Shown in pieces: positions 28,301-41,181 of a stretch of 64,000 nucleotides of DNA. Position numbers and translations under genes: made by a program. Location of the stretch: assembly GCF_001039355.2 (NCBI RefSeq), contig NW_019774525.1:96117-160116 (forward strand), written 5' to 3'. The notes below the pieces were generated by a model. That model ran no database searches, was not told where the DNA came from, and saw only the letters and a list, made by a program, of their open reading frames with translations. Source of the stretch: Lingula anatina (taxonomy: Eukaryota > Brachiopoda > Lingulata > Lingulida > Lingulidae). The number at the start of each line of letters is the position of its first letter. Positions within the stretch are counted from its first letter, which is position 1.

Positions 28301-31300
28301 AATGTAACAGCTCTTCTAAATATGTTCAAGGCATTGGTCTTACACTCCCATGGCTACTAGGAATAAGCATTGCTGTTTACTACCTTGCAAGTCCACCGTA
28401 CTGGGAAAATGACTACTACTGCCAATTTTGGCTTATTCCTATGACTCTAGGCACTTGGAATGCATACATGGTTCTTTATATTTTCAGCGGAATTGCCATG
28501 TTCACTATCATTATAACATTGTGTTGCATGCTTCATTCTGTGAATAAAAAAATCAAGCAAAAGAATTGGGACCTTGACAATGGGAATGCCAACATTGAAC
28601 TAAGCACCCACAAAACAGACACAACTGCAGTCAGCTCCGAAACCCTCAGGAAAAATGTCCAGTGTAACACAAGCCTAGAGGCAGCAGCCACCCCTCATGT
28701 GATCTTTGTCCGACAGTCCCAATTATTTAACAAGGAAGAATTTTCAGACGCAGTCACCATGGTAAACGCAAAAGAGCAAGAAGAAAAGCCACATTCATCA
28801 ACTGATACTGGAAAAGCAGTTGCAATATCTTCCTGTCGGTCAAAACAAGCAGCTATTGGTGGGGACGCAGGCAAGCCTTTACCTTTCGACAGGAAAGGAA
28901 GCGTAAAAAGTAACTTTTCTAGAGAGGGTTCTGGTAGACGTTTTACCACAGGAAGCATTACCACGCCTGCTGAGCAGGCTTATGTCGCACAAAGGTACTC
29001 ATATGTTAGAAAATGGTCCATAGATATCGAGGCACTGCAAGACCAGTTGGAGAACCCCAAAATCCATGGAGGGAATTATCCTTACAAAGAACTCAAGCTT
29101 TCCGAAGACAAACATGATGAAAAAATCACTAAGGCTGCTTTTTTCACTGATATGAACAGTATTTGTGAAGCCAGTCCAAAGAAAGAGGCTCTTCATCGAG
29201 ATAAGACAAGAAGTATAAAAAGAAGACCCAGCAGGATGGAAAGCATCACAGAAGGCAATACAAATAAAAATACATTTACTTTTAATAAATCTTGCATAGA
29301 GACAAGTTTTTCTACACTAGAGGGAGCCTGTGAGACACAAACTACAGGGGTGCCAGGGAGTTCTGGAAAAGTCTTCAGGAAAAACAGCAAAAAATATCTA
29401 CAAAACATTCCAAGCGTTGAGCAAGAGATGCACCAACACAAATCAGATGCAATCAAAGAAGGGACACAATCAAATCCGCCACCCATCTCCCAGTGCAAAA
29501 GGAAAAACGGAGGCGAAATGGACATCACTGCCTTAACTGAAGAAACAAACCACAAGGCATCAGAGGCAAAAATCTGGAGAAAGAAACAAAAGCTTCTTGG
29601 TTGTTCTTTAATAGCATTTGTGTTCATGCTTTCCATTCTGCCACATCAGATTATCCAGTTGGCAAGGGCCGCGCTGAGTCAAGAGCTTTACATAAATCTC
29701 CATACTTGCACTTCTGTCTTAATTATGCTTCAAGCTGCTATCCATCCTCATATCTTTGTGTACATGAGCTACAAACTGACAGACCTTGTGATAAAACGAC
29801 CAAAAAGGAATTTCATTTTCAAATGGATCAGCTGCCTGCCACTAAAGAATGTGACAGACCATAGCAGCAATGAAAGTCAAGCCTAATGATATAATATCCA
29901 GTATATTTTATGATCTTTTTTTTTCAATAATGATACAGATACGTCTATTGTGGTATTTATGGAACTTTTTTGTTGTCAATTTAAACACTGAATATCTATT
30001 GGCATTGGCATATAATTGGAACTTTTTTGTTAGTCTTTTTTCTTTTTAAAGCTAGATATAAACATCTTTTAGACAAGAACTGAAACAGACCAGAAACTGG
30101 CTCATTTCATCAGAAACCAAGATTAATCAGCCAATGGATGGTTTCATGCTTATGAACCACCAAATCCTTATCACAAAGAGATTCCAATTTGCTTCAGTTA
30201 ATAAAATCAATAGTTAACTTTACAATTAGTCTAAACCTACAGAGAAATTATAGTCTACTTTGACCCAAGAGAAATCAGTTGTTGTCCCAAATGTACCTGT
30301 TTCAGAACAAATAAGAGGGCTTATACTGATCGGCGGACCAAATATGGCAGACCCTATATTAAAGAAGAGCTGACTAATCCACTGATGGTCTCCCTGCTTC
30401 CACACATGCCTTCCTTGCAGGGATCTCGCAATTAAACCTCTGAACCATGATTTTATCCATTTTATGGCACGTGTGAAGGCAGGGAGACCATTGGTGGATA
30501 AGTCAGCTCTTCTTTCATGTAGGGTCTGCCATATTTGATCCTCAGATCAGCAGATCAGAGGATCATCTGTTGTAAAGGCCCTCTGAGACTTTTGTTACAA
30601 ACCAATACTTTCAATTATTTAATTGAATTAATATAAATTTTCTTGGACCGAGGTAGATAAAATTAAAAAAGCTAAGGCCAATTTTCAGGGGAAAATTTTT
30701 ATTTGTGATACTTGCTCATGGTAGTTTGCCGTGCATACCTCTCCAATTCCAGTCCAAGATTTACCTTGTCTTAACAACATGTGAGAGTGTAACTGTTTAA
30801 AATCAGTGCTTCTACATTGTTTTTGTATTCCAGACAACACATTAATTTGGGAAGATATATTTCATACTTAGGGCAGCAAATGCTCCCATTAATGAAACTA
30901 TAACAGTAGTTTATCATGCACAATTCTGTATCATACATTTAATATTCTAATTATCCGTATTATTCTTTATTTGCCTGTAACATAAATAAGTTATGTCATA
31001 GTGTTCTATAAAATGTTTTAAATGCTTACTTCACAGTTCATTAATCATTTGTAAATCATAAAAAAAATATTTAACTTAAAACTTTGATATATATATCCAT
31101 ATTTAAAAAAATATTTATGATAAGTTTTTTTTCTAAATAAAAGATAAATGTTGTAAGTAACAAAAAGTTGGTTTATCAGTCAAAATATACTGTTTTAAGT
31201 ATATTTTGTAAGTCCTTCATGCTCAAGTTATTTTAAGTCATATGTGACAAACAGGTTTTACTTTGGATGAGAATTCAATACATATCTATGGTTAATACGC

Positions 31301-34300
31301 AAGAGAAAAAAATTGGCAAGAAACCAACATACTAGTGTTATTCACCTCCAGTAACAAAACACATTGGTAAAGGAAGGTAATACATTTGGCACATGTGGTA
31401 AGCTTAGTTTAATCAATCTTTGTTAAATCAGACTTTTCATAATCAGACGTCCATATAATCACTTTGTTTAAGCAGACAGACAGCCCACGCGGGGACTATG
31501 TACCAAGTGTAAGGCAACTCCGCCTTTAGCTTCATAATTAAAAAAAAAAACCAAGGTGAAGGGAACTAATTAACCAAGATGTTTTAGGCAAAATGTCAGT
31601 TTTGATTTTCTCATTCCCAGAGCAGTTATGCTTTATGTTAATAATAATCAAGGGATTAAAGAAGATGCCATTTCCTTTGGCTTACTTAATCTAATTGGTT
31701 TTATCTCTTTCATTATACTTTACAAATATTGATGGCAAAGCCTATGAGAATTACCTTCATAGCACCCTGAGTATAGTCAAGGCATACAACTGCTAATATA
31801 AGAAACCTATATTTTCCAGAAATGAACCAACAAAAACAAAAACTAGCCAAGAACCCTATTTTACAAAAGAAAAATTAGTCTCTGCTAAGCAAGCTAAACA
31901 AATTTAGCCACTTCAGTTGCTTTTCACAAAAAAAAAAAAAAAAAAAAAAAAAATTGCAAGGGTCGCTTATCTCTCTCTTGAACTTAAAACAATGCCCATG
32001 GTCCAAATGGTAATTTTTCTTGAAGGGGATTGAAACTGATTATGATGGCAACAGCCTGTTTAGGTATCAGTACTACCTAACTACCAGACTCCGCACCGAA
32101 GGATCCAAAATTCATTGGTAGATCAGATCACACTACCCGTTTTCAACGCACTTCACAGTATCATACCCTGGGACAAATTTTGTCCGACAAACCCGAGCTC
32201 AAGCTGTCATCCAGGTACAATATGTATTGCATCTCATTTTTGTCAAGTAAGAGTCGTAAGACTACAACAATATGGCGAAAGGTGCAGTCAGTAACAAAAT
32301 CGAATAATTTCAGTCAACAACATTTGATTGTTACCAGTAAAACGAACATTCAGGATCATTCCATGCCAAGTCTGGTAGGCCTGGGTATGTCCACTACATC
32401 AATGGTGCAGCAATCATCTAAAGACTAAGATAGAGGCTTGGTCCAGTATCACAGGGTTTATTACAGTCTGCTATCTAAGTTTAACACACTTAACCAAGCA
32501 CATATTTCACAGGAAAATTTGATGACATTATGGATGAACTGGTACAATTTTTGTATCTAATCATTTCCCCATAATTTTTGTTTCTGTTTATTTGTGATAC
32601 AATTTTTCAAATTAAAAAAGAAATCCAGTATATTGTCCAAAATTATTTTTATAATCTAGAGGTAAAGAATTCCACTTATCAAAACTTCAATTAGTCACAC
32701 CAACTTTCTCTTTGATGTTTTATGGTATTATTCTGGAAAGACATAATTCTATAAAGAATGTTACTGTATTGAACAACATTAAAGGGAAAACAACTGTTCA
32801 TACTATATCCATATTGCACAATAAATACACTGTAAACAACTCAAAGAAATATAATAAATTCTATTTTACCACCAAAACGGCAGTTAACGCAGTTATTTTG
32901 GAATTTGTGCTTGCCAGCTCATCATGTGACCTCCATAGATGGCTACACTCTGTAATAATCTTTTAAGAGAATATTACAAAAAAGCAATTCTTTTAGAAAA
33001 AAAAAACAGGGACTAACTTTGAATGTCGGAATGAATTCATTAACCATTTTCGGGATGGGAAAATTGTCCTTTAATCCAGAAAAATCCATTTTTTGGCCAA
33101 AATGAACAGTTGTTATCCCTTTAATTTAAAAATTGCACTGGTTAATGAATTCATTCTTTTAGAAAAAAAAACAGGGACTAACTTTGAATGTCGGAATGAA
33201 TTCATTAACCATTTTCGGGATGGGAAAATTGTCCTTTAATCCAGAAAAATCCATTTTTTTGGCCAAAATGAACAGTTGTTATCCCTTTAATTTAAAAATT
33301 GCACTGGTTAATGAATTCATTCTTTTAGAAAAAAAAAAAGGGACTAACTTTGAATGTCGGAATGAATTCATTAACCATTTTCGGGATGGGAAAATTGTCC
33401 TTTAATCCAGAAAAATCCATTTTTTTGGCCAAAATGAACAGTTGTTATCCCTTTAATTTAAAAATTGCACTGGTTAATGAATTCATTCTTTTAGAAAAAA
33501 AAAAAAGGAGGGACTAACTTTGAATGTCGGAATGAATTCATTAACCATTTTCAGGATGGGAAAATCGTCCTTTGTTATCCCTTTAATTTAAAAATTCCAC
33601 TGACCTGTCCTCTCCTAACACCACTCCAAAGCCCACATGTTCAACCCTCTTCAACCTAGGGTCATAATAACCTGCCTTCCTGGCCGCAGAAAATACAGTC
33701 TGAAAGTGGGTGCCCTGCAAACATGAAAAAAAGTTAGTGATGTTTCATATCTCTATTTAACAAAATTTATTTTTGTAGGCAACTTAAAATGTTCAGTTCC
33801 CATGTAAAAGTAAATTGAAATGGGTGGTAAAACAGCAATAACAAAACAAAACTATGTGTGCCCATATTATCTGGGGTTTTTTTCTACGACAGATAAATAA
33901 ATTGCAGTGAAATTGTATTTTAGTTTCCTTTACGAATCTTAAAATTTACACAAATTTCAGCATTAAAATGGTAACGCCCAACTGAAAGTTGCAAATAAAT
34001 ATTATCATGAGGACTTTGCAACCTCCGTGATTTATCTACACATACCTGTCCAGCATCAACCACGTAGATCAACCAATCACCTTTTTCCACAAACAGACGA
34101 TGTTTTACAGCCGCCATGTCAGATGTGTCGTAGGTATAGCCACCATCAGATTTCACCAGTGTTAGAGGTATGCTAGAGTCGGGGACAAACATTATCTTTC
34201 TCCCATCATCTATCTCTGTCAAACCTAGGAGCAAATGAAGAATGCTTAAAAAGATTTTTAATTATCTTANTCAACACATGCTGTCCTAGCAGGGATCTCG

Positions 34301-37300
34301 CAATTAAACCTCCGAACCATAATTTTATCCACTTTATGGCACGTGTGAAGGCAGGGAGACTATTGGTGGATAAGTCAGCTCTTCTTTCATGTAGGGTCTG
34401 CCATATTTGATCCTCAGATCAGCAGACCAGAGGATCATCTGTTGTAAAGGCCCTCTGAGACTTTTGTTACAAACCAATACTTTCAATTATTTAATTGAAT
34501 TAATATAAATTTTGTTGGACCGAGGTAGATTAAATTAAAAAAGCTAAGGCCAATTTTCAGGGGAAATTTTTTATTTGTGATACTTGCTCATGGTAGTTTG
34601 GCGTGCATACCTCTCCATTTACAGTCCAAGATTTACCTTGTCTTAACAACATGTGAGAGTGTAACTGTTTAAAATCAGTGCTTCTACATTGTACTTGTAT
34701 TCCAGACAACACATTAATTTGGGAAGATATATTTCATACTTAGGGCAGCAAATGCTCCCATTAATTAAACTATAACAGTAGTTTATCATGCACAATTCTG
34801 TATCATACATTTAATATTCTAATTATCCGTATTATTCTTTATTTGCCTGTAACATAAATAAGTTATGTCATAGTGTTCTATAAAATGTTTTAAATACTTA
34901 CTTCACAGTTCATTAATCATTTGTAAATCATAAAAAATATTTAACTTAAAACTTTGATATATATCCATATTAAAAAAAATATTTATGATAAGTTTTTTTC
35001 TAAATAAAAGATAAATGTTGTAAGTAACAAAAAGTTGGTTTATCAGTCAAAATATACTGTTTTAAATATATTTTGTTAGTCTTTCATGATCAAGTTATTT
35101 TAAGTCATATGTGACAAACAAGTTTTACTTTGGATGAGAATTCAATACATATCTTTGGTTTATACACGAGAGAAAAAAATTTGGCAAGAGACCAACGTAC
35201 TAGTGTTATTCACCTCCAGTAACAAAACACATTGGTAAAGGAAGGTAATACATTTGGCACATGTGGTAAGCTTAGTTTAATCAATCTTTGTTAAATCAGA
35301 CTTTTCATAATCAGACGTCCATATGATCACTTTGTTTAAGCAGACAGACAGCCCACGCGGGGACTATGTACCAAGTGTAAGGCAACTCCGCCTTTAGCTT
35401 CATAATTAAAAAAAAAAACCAAGGTGAAGGGAACTAATTAACCAAGATGTTTTAGGCAAAATGTCAGTTTTGATTTTCTCATTCCCAGAGCAGTTATGCT
35501 TTATGTTAATAATAATCAAGGGATTAAAGAAGATGCCATTTCCTTAGGCTTACTAAATCTAATTGGTTTTATCTATTTCATTATCCTTTACAAATATTGA
35601 TGGCAAAGCCTATGAGAATTACCTTCATAGCACCCTGAGTATAGTCAAGGCATACAACTGCTAATATAAGAAACCTAAATTTTCCAGAAATGAACCAACA
35701 AAAACAAAAACTAGCCAAGAACCCTATTTTACAAAAGAAAAATTAGTCTCTGCTAAACAAGCTAAACAAATTGATCCACTTCAGTTGCTTTCACAAAAAA
35801 AAAAAAAAAAAAAAAAGAAAAGAAAAATATGCAAGGGTCGCTTATCTCTCTCCTGAACTAAAAACAATGCCCATGGTCCAAATTTTTATTTTTCTTCAAG
35901 GGGATTGAAACTGATTAATATGGCAGCAGCCTGTTTAGGTATCAGTACTACCCAACTACCAGACTCTGCACCAAAGGATCCAAAATTCACTGGTAGATCA
36001 GATCACACTACCCGTTTTCAAGGCATGTATCAGTACGCACTTCACAGTATCATACCCCATGACAAATTTTGTCCGACAACCCCGAGCTCAAGCTGTCTTC
36101 CAGGTATCGCATCTCATTTTTGTTAAGTAAGAGTCATAAGACTACAACAACAGGTGCAGCCGTTGACAAAATCTAATAATTTCAGTCAACAACATTTGAT
36201 TCATTTTTTGTTACCAGTAAAAAGATCATTCAGGATCTTTCCATGCCAAGTCTGGTAGGCCTGGGTATGTCAACTACATCAATGGTGCAGCAATCATCTA
36301 AGGACTAAGATAGAGGCTTGATCCAATATCACAGGGTTTATTACAGTCTGCTATCTGAGTTTAACACACTTAACCAAGCACATATTTCACAGAAAAATTT
36401 GATGACATTATAGATGAACTGGTACAATTTTTGTATCTAATCATTTCCCCATAATTTTTGTTTCTGTTCATTTGTGATAAATTTTTTCAAATTAAAAAAG
36501 AAATCCAGTATATTGTCCAAAAGTATTTTTATAATCTAGAGGTAAAGAATCACACTTATCAAAACTTCAATTAGTCACGCCAACTTTCTCTTTGATGTTT
36601 CATGGTATTATTCTGGAAAGACATTAATTCTATAAAGAATGTTATGGTATTGAACAACATTAAAGGGAAAACAACTGTTCATACTATATCCATATTCCAC
36701 AATAAATACACTGTAAACAACTCATAGAAATATAATAAATTCTATTTTACCACTAAAACGGCAGTTAGCACAATTATTTTGGAATTTGTGCTTGCCAGCT
36801 TATCACACTCTGTAATAATCTCTTAAAAGAATATTACAAAAAAGCAACTCTTTTAGAAAAAAAAACAGGGACTAACTTTGAATGTCGGAATGAATTCATT
36901 AACCATTTTCAGCATGGGAAAATCGTCCTTTAGTCCAGAAAAATCCAATTTTTTGGCCAAAATGAACAGTTGTTATCCCTTTAATTTAAAAATTGCACCG
37001 ACCTGTCCTCTCCTAACACCACTCCAAAGCCCACATGTTCAACCCTCTTCAACTTGGGGTCATAATAACCTGCCTTCCTGGCCGCAGAAAATACAGTCTG
37101 AAAGTGGGTGCCCTGCAAACATGAAAAAAATTAGTGATGTTTCGTATCTCTATATAACAAAATTTAATTTTGTAGGCAACTTAAAATGTTCAGTTCCCAT
37201 GTGAAAGTAAATTGAAATGGGTGGTAAAACAGCAATAATAAAACAAAACTATGTGTGCCCAAATTATCTGGGTTTTTTTCTACGGCAGATAAATAAATTG

Positions 37301-38211
37301 CAGTGAAATTGTATTTTAGTTTACTTTATGACTCTTAAAATTTACACAAATTTCAGCATTTAAATGGTAACACCCAACTTAAAGTTGCAAATAAATATTA
37401 TCATGAGTACTTCAAAACCTCTGTGATTATCTTCGCATACCTGTCCAGCATCAACCACGTAGATCAACCAATCACCTTTTTCAACAAACAGACGATGTTT
37501 TACAGCCGCCATGTCGGACGTGTCGTAGGTATAGCCACCGTCAGATTTCACCAGTGTTAGAGGTATGCTAGAGTCAGGGACAAACATTATCTTTCTACCA
37601 TCATCTATCTCTGTCAAACCTAGAAGCAAATGAAGAAGGTTTAAAAAGATTTTTAATTATCTAAATGAACTAAATTAAATTGATTTAAATCTGTCTATCA
37701 GGGCCCAGTTTCATCAACACTCTGCAATGCTCTTGACATGGTCTGCAACGCTCTTGACATCATCTTACATAATGAGTAAAAATTTGAAGGCTTATTATAG
37801 TAACATGCATACTTCCTCAATTCTTTTCTTCTTTTGTAGGAAATTAAAACTCTCTGTACCTTTTGCGTCCAGTTCTTTCACCACTTCGCTCATCAAATCT
37901 TGGTAAAAAGATTCACCTCGCTCCACAATGGATACATCAAGCCGTTGGTATATTTTCTCAAATTCTGAAAAACATATAAAACTTGCATCTACACTAATTT
38001 TTTATTTTAATAAAATTGTAACCAAGGATTTGTATATCTAAACCAACATACCCTCCACACAGAGAAATTGGAGTTTAAAAGTTTTTTTTTAATCTCCTGA
38101 ATAAACTATGCATATGTACATGTACGTTCATGTGTGTGTGAGTATGTGCATGTATGACTGTTTGTTTAACCCAATCATGTTTGTGTTCTGTCTCATCACA
38201 TCTTGTATTCT

Positions 38212-38267
<56 letters not shown>

Positions 38268-41093
38268 ATGCGTGCGTGCATGTGTGTGCACATGTGTGTA
38301 AATGTGGTAAGTCTCCACATACCCATCCTGGATACATCACATATCAAGTTCCATCCTTTGAGAGAGTCAGGTTCATGGGCCTGGAGGCTGACAACAGCTG
38401 CATATGCACGCTTTTTGAACTCTTCATCATTGTCAAAACGAACCTTGGATTCCTACACAGGGAGAATACTCATGGTTTTTATATGACATATTATATGGGG
38501 TACCATATAATGCAAAAAAAAAAAAACAATGTTACAGTAACAGTAACTGACTTAAACAGTTTTCATCTCATATGTTATCTACATTCTAAGTTACAGTTAG
38601 GTTTAGCATAACATGCATGACTCTATTTTTTTTATTTTTTTTTTTTTTGAGAAATGTGGAATGTTTTTCTTTTAAGACTTAAAAGCACTGTCTGAAAACT
38701 ACATGCACATTAAGCAAATTTTCAAGTGACTTAAAAAGACTCTCCAGTGTCAAGGGGCCAAGTTATGCAGATTCTTCTTCAGTTAAACCAGAACTTTAAA
38801 AAAATAAGTCTCTATGGCACTATCTCAAGGCTTTTTTTATATATATAAAAAAAGAAATTGTTATTATTGAAAACTTTTCTGCAGTGAATTAAGAGAAGTG
38901 GTTTGTACAAAATTTCATATTAAAATCGCCAGGGACCCAATTTTAATTTCTCAATCAAATTCACCTTGTAGAACGCCTGCAGATCCCCAATAGGTGGCGA
39001 CACTGTCAGGTAGTTTGGGAACTTGTCCTTGAGGTGTGCAATCAGCATCCCAAACTGTGTCCCCCAGTCTCCTATGTGATTCAACCTCAGAACATCATGC
39101 TCTAGAAATTCACACAGACGGCAGATGCTCTCACCAATAATGGTGGACCTAACGAAATGAGATATTCAAAATCATTATACTGTGCCTAAATTAAAATATT
39201 TTAGATACAAGTCTTGAATTGGTGATTTTACATCATTTAGCCTCCCAAAATTTACTGATGTGACACTTGAAAAATGAAGACTATATGAACTAGCCATCTA
39301 GTACTAGGGTAGGTGGAAATTATGATTTTGGGAAATAATCATAGGAAATCACAGAAAGTTCTACAAAAAAAAAGGGAACTTCATTATCAAAGATCCTACA
39401 TGAATGCATACCTTAGATGTCCAACATGCATTTCCTTGGCAATGTTTGGTGAAGAGAAATCAACCACTACTCTCTTCTTTGCTGCTATAACAGGAGGACG
39501 CACTCCTTTGCCCAGCAAATCTCTCAGTTGCACCGATATGAAATCCTTCTTCAGATGAACATTGATAAAGCCTGGTCCCGCAATTTCAGTCTGCATGATA
39601 CAAAAAAAGGGGATATCATTTGTCTTGTGAATGTGTTCAAGTGAGTTTAAACTTTAAAAATTATGAAAAGTTAATGCTGAGACTGCAATATTTTCCTGGC
39701 ATTCCCTTATAACAGGAGTATTAGGTCCATTTCTGATCACGTCAAGTGGTGCACTCAAAGTGATACAGTACCAGTAGGTGCCAGTATACTTTGAGAGATT
39801 GACAAATTATACTGTTATGTACAACAAGGACAAAACTGTCATTTAATGAAAAAGTCTGAAAATATGGCATGGGGTCCAGGGGGTCTCTACATCAATCTCA
39901 AAAATGTTTCTTTTTTTGGCTCCTGAGAAGTTGGAAAGCTGTTATCCCTTACAAAAATTTGGCCCAATTTCCTATAGGATCCTATAATTGGTGGTTGGAA
40001 AAAAACTCATTGCTTGTACAAATAAGAGAGTCAACCAAATGTTACCCACAATCTTCTTAAATTACAAGACGGATTAACCACTTCATTGCCAGCAAGGTGC
40101 ATGTGAGATCCACTAGTGCTTTGCACTAATGAGAAAAATTCACATTTACCTCGCGGACTCTTGGGGCACGTAAATACATAAAGCTTACCTTATCTATGAG
40201 CTCGTTCTCAGGCAGTTTACCAACTATAGCCTGAGCTATATCCCTGGGGGAAGCCTTCTGACCCTGGGACTTCAGTATCTGAAGATCAAGAAGATTAATC
40301 TTATTTATATCCTTTGTCATAAAATTATTCTAATTGGTGTGAATTTTTTAGATATTCAATGTATCAGTTCTCAGTCTTGTTTTTTGAGTAAGTTTTGTCA
40401 GAAACAAAGGGCTATTCCAATTTAAAAAAACTTCACCAATTAGAGAGAGAGAGAGAGAGGTCAGTTAGTCTAATTTTGTAAACTCACAGCAGGCCCGTAG
40501 CCAGCAATTTCAAAAGGGGGGGTTCTTTTTCTGAAAAAGTGGACCTTTTCCCATAAAAACTTCATGTACCTAGATCAAATTTTACCCAGAGTGGACCTTT
40601 TCCCAGCAAAAGGGGCGGTTCTTTCGAACCCCCCAACCCCCCCTGGCTACGGGCCTGCACAGTCAAGTCTCATGCATTGCAGGTCATGTGAAAAAGCACG
40701 AGAAAGTGTGTCAGTATATACTGTTTGTGGTTTTAAGGAATAAATACATCATTTCTTATAGAACAATCACATATGCTACCTGTGCTATACCCATGGCACT
40801 GTTGCACTGATAGTCCCCAAACTTCTCATTAGTGCTCACAGTGACCACCAGGGGTGGGTTGGCAAGATCAGGATAAGCCTGGTTGATAGCTTGCTTGAAG
40901 ATATCCTGAAGTATACTGGCTATGCTCAGCATGTTGTTGGATGATTTGGACTTCTCAGCAGCAATATTCTGTAGGGAAAATAGTAGACATGACTGTGATA
41001 AGTGCAACACAATCATTAAGATGAGACAATAAATTTTCAACCCCATCTTCTGTATAGCACTGGTCTCCTTAGGCAAATACAAGCAAAATGCAA

Positions 41094-41181
<88 letters not shown>

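Larger units (their letters stand above)
30401..34269. repeat. Tandem segmental duplication, left copy
   Basis: This segment matches 34271-37663 over its length with scattered substitutions, small indels and a tandem-repeat expansion (33009-33600). It runs from the middle of a foldback element to the intron beyond RARS1 exon 34046-34224, and ends exactly at the single N at 34270. Confidence 0.9.

Noticed and set aside
29193-29636. 147-codon minus-strand frame
   Set aside because: Antisense shadow of the GPCR third loop.
27865-29886. GPCR as an opsin
   Set aside because: No lysine at the retinal-binding position in TM7.
33009-33600. Regular direct repeats as a CRISPR-like array
   Set aside because: 165-bp contiguous units with no spacers in an animal intron: a minisatellite.
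38075-38611. Frames encoding poly Cys-Val or His-Thr
   Set aside because: Translations of the GT/CA repeat overlapping a RARS1 exon and intron.
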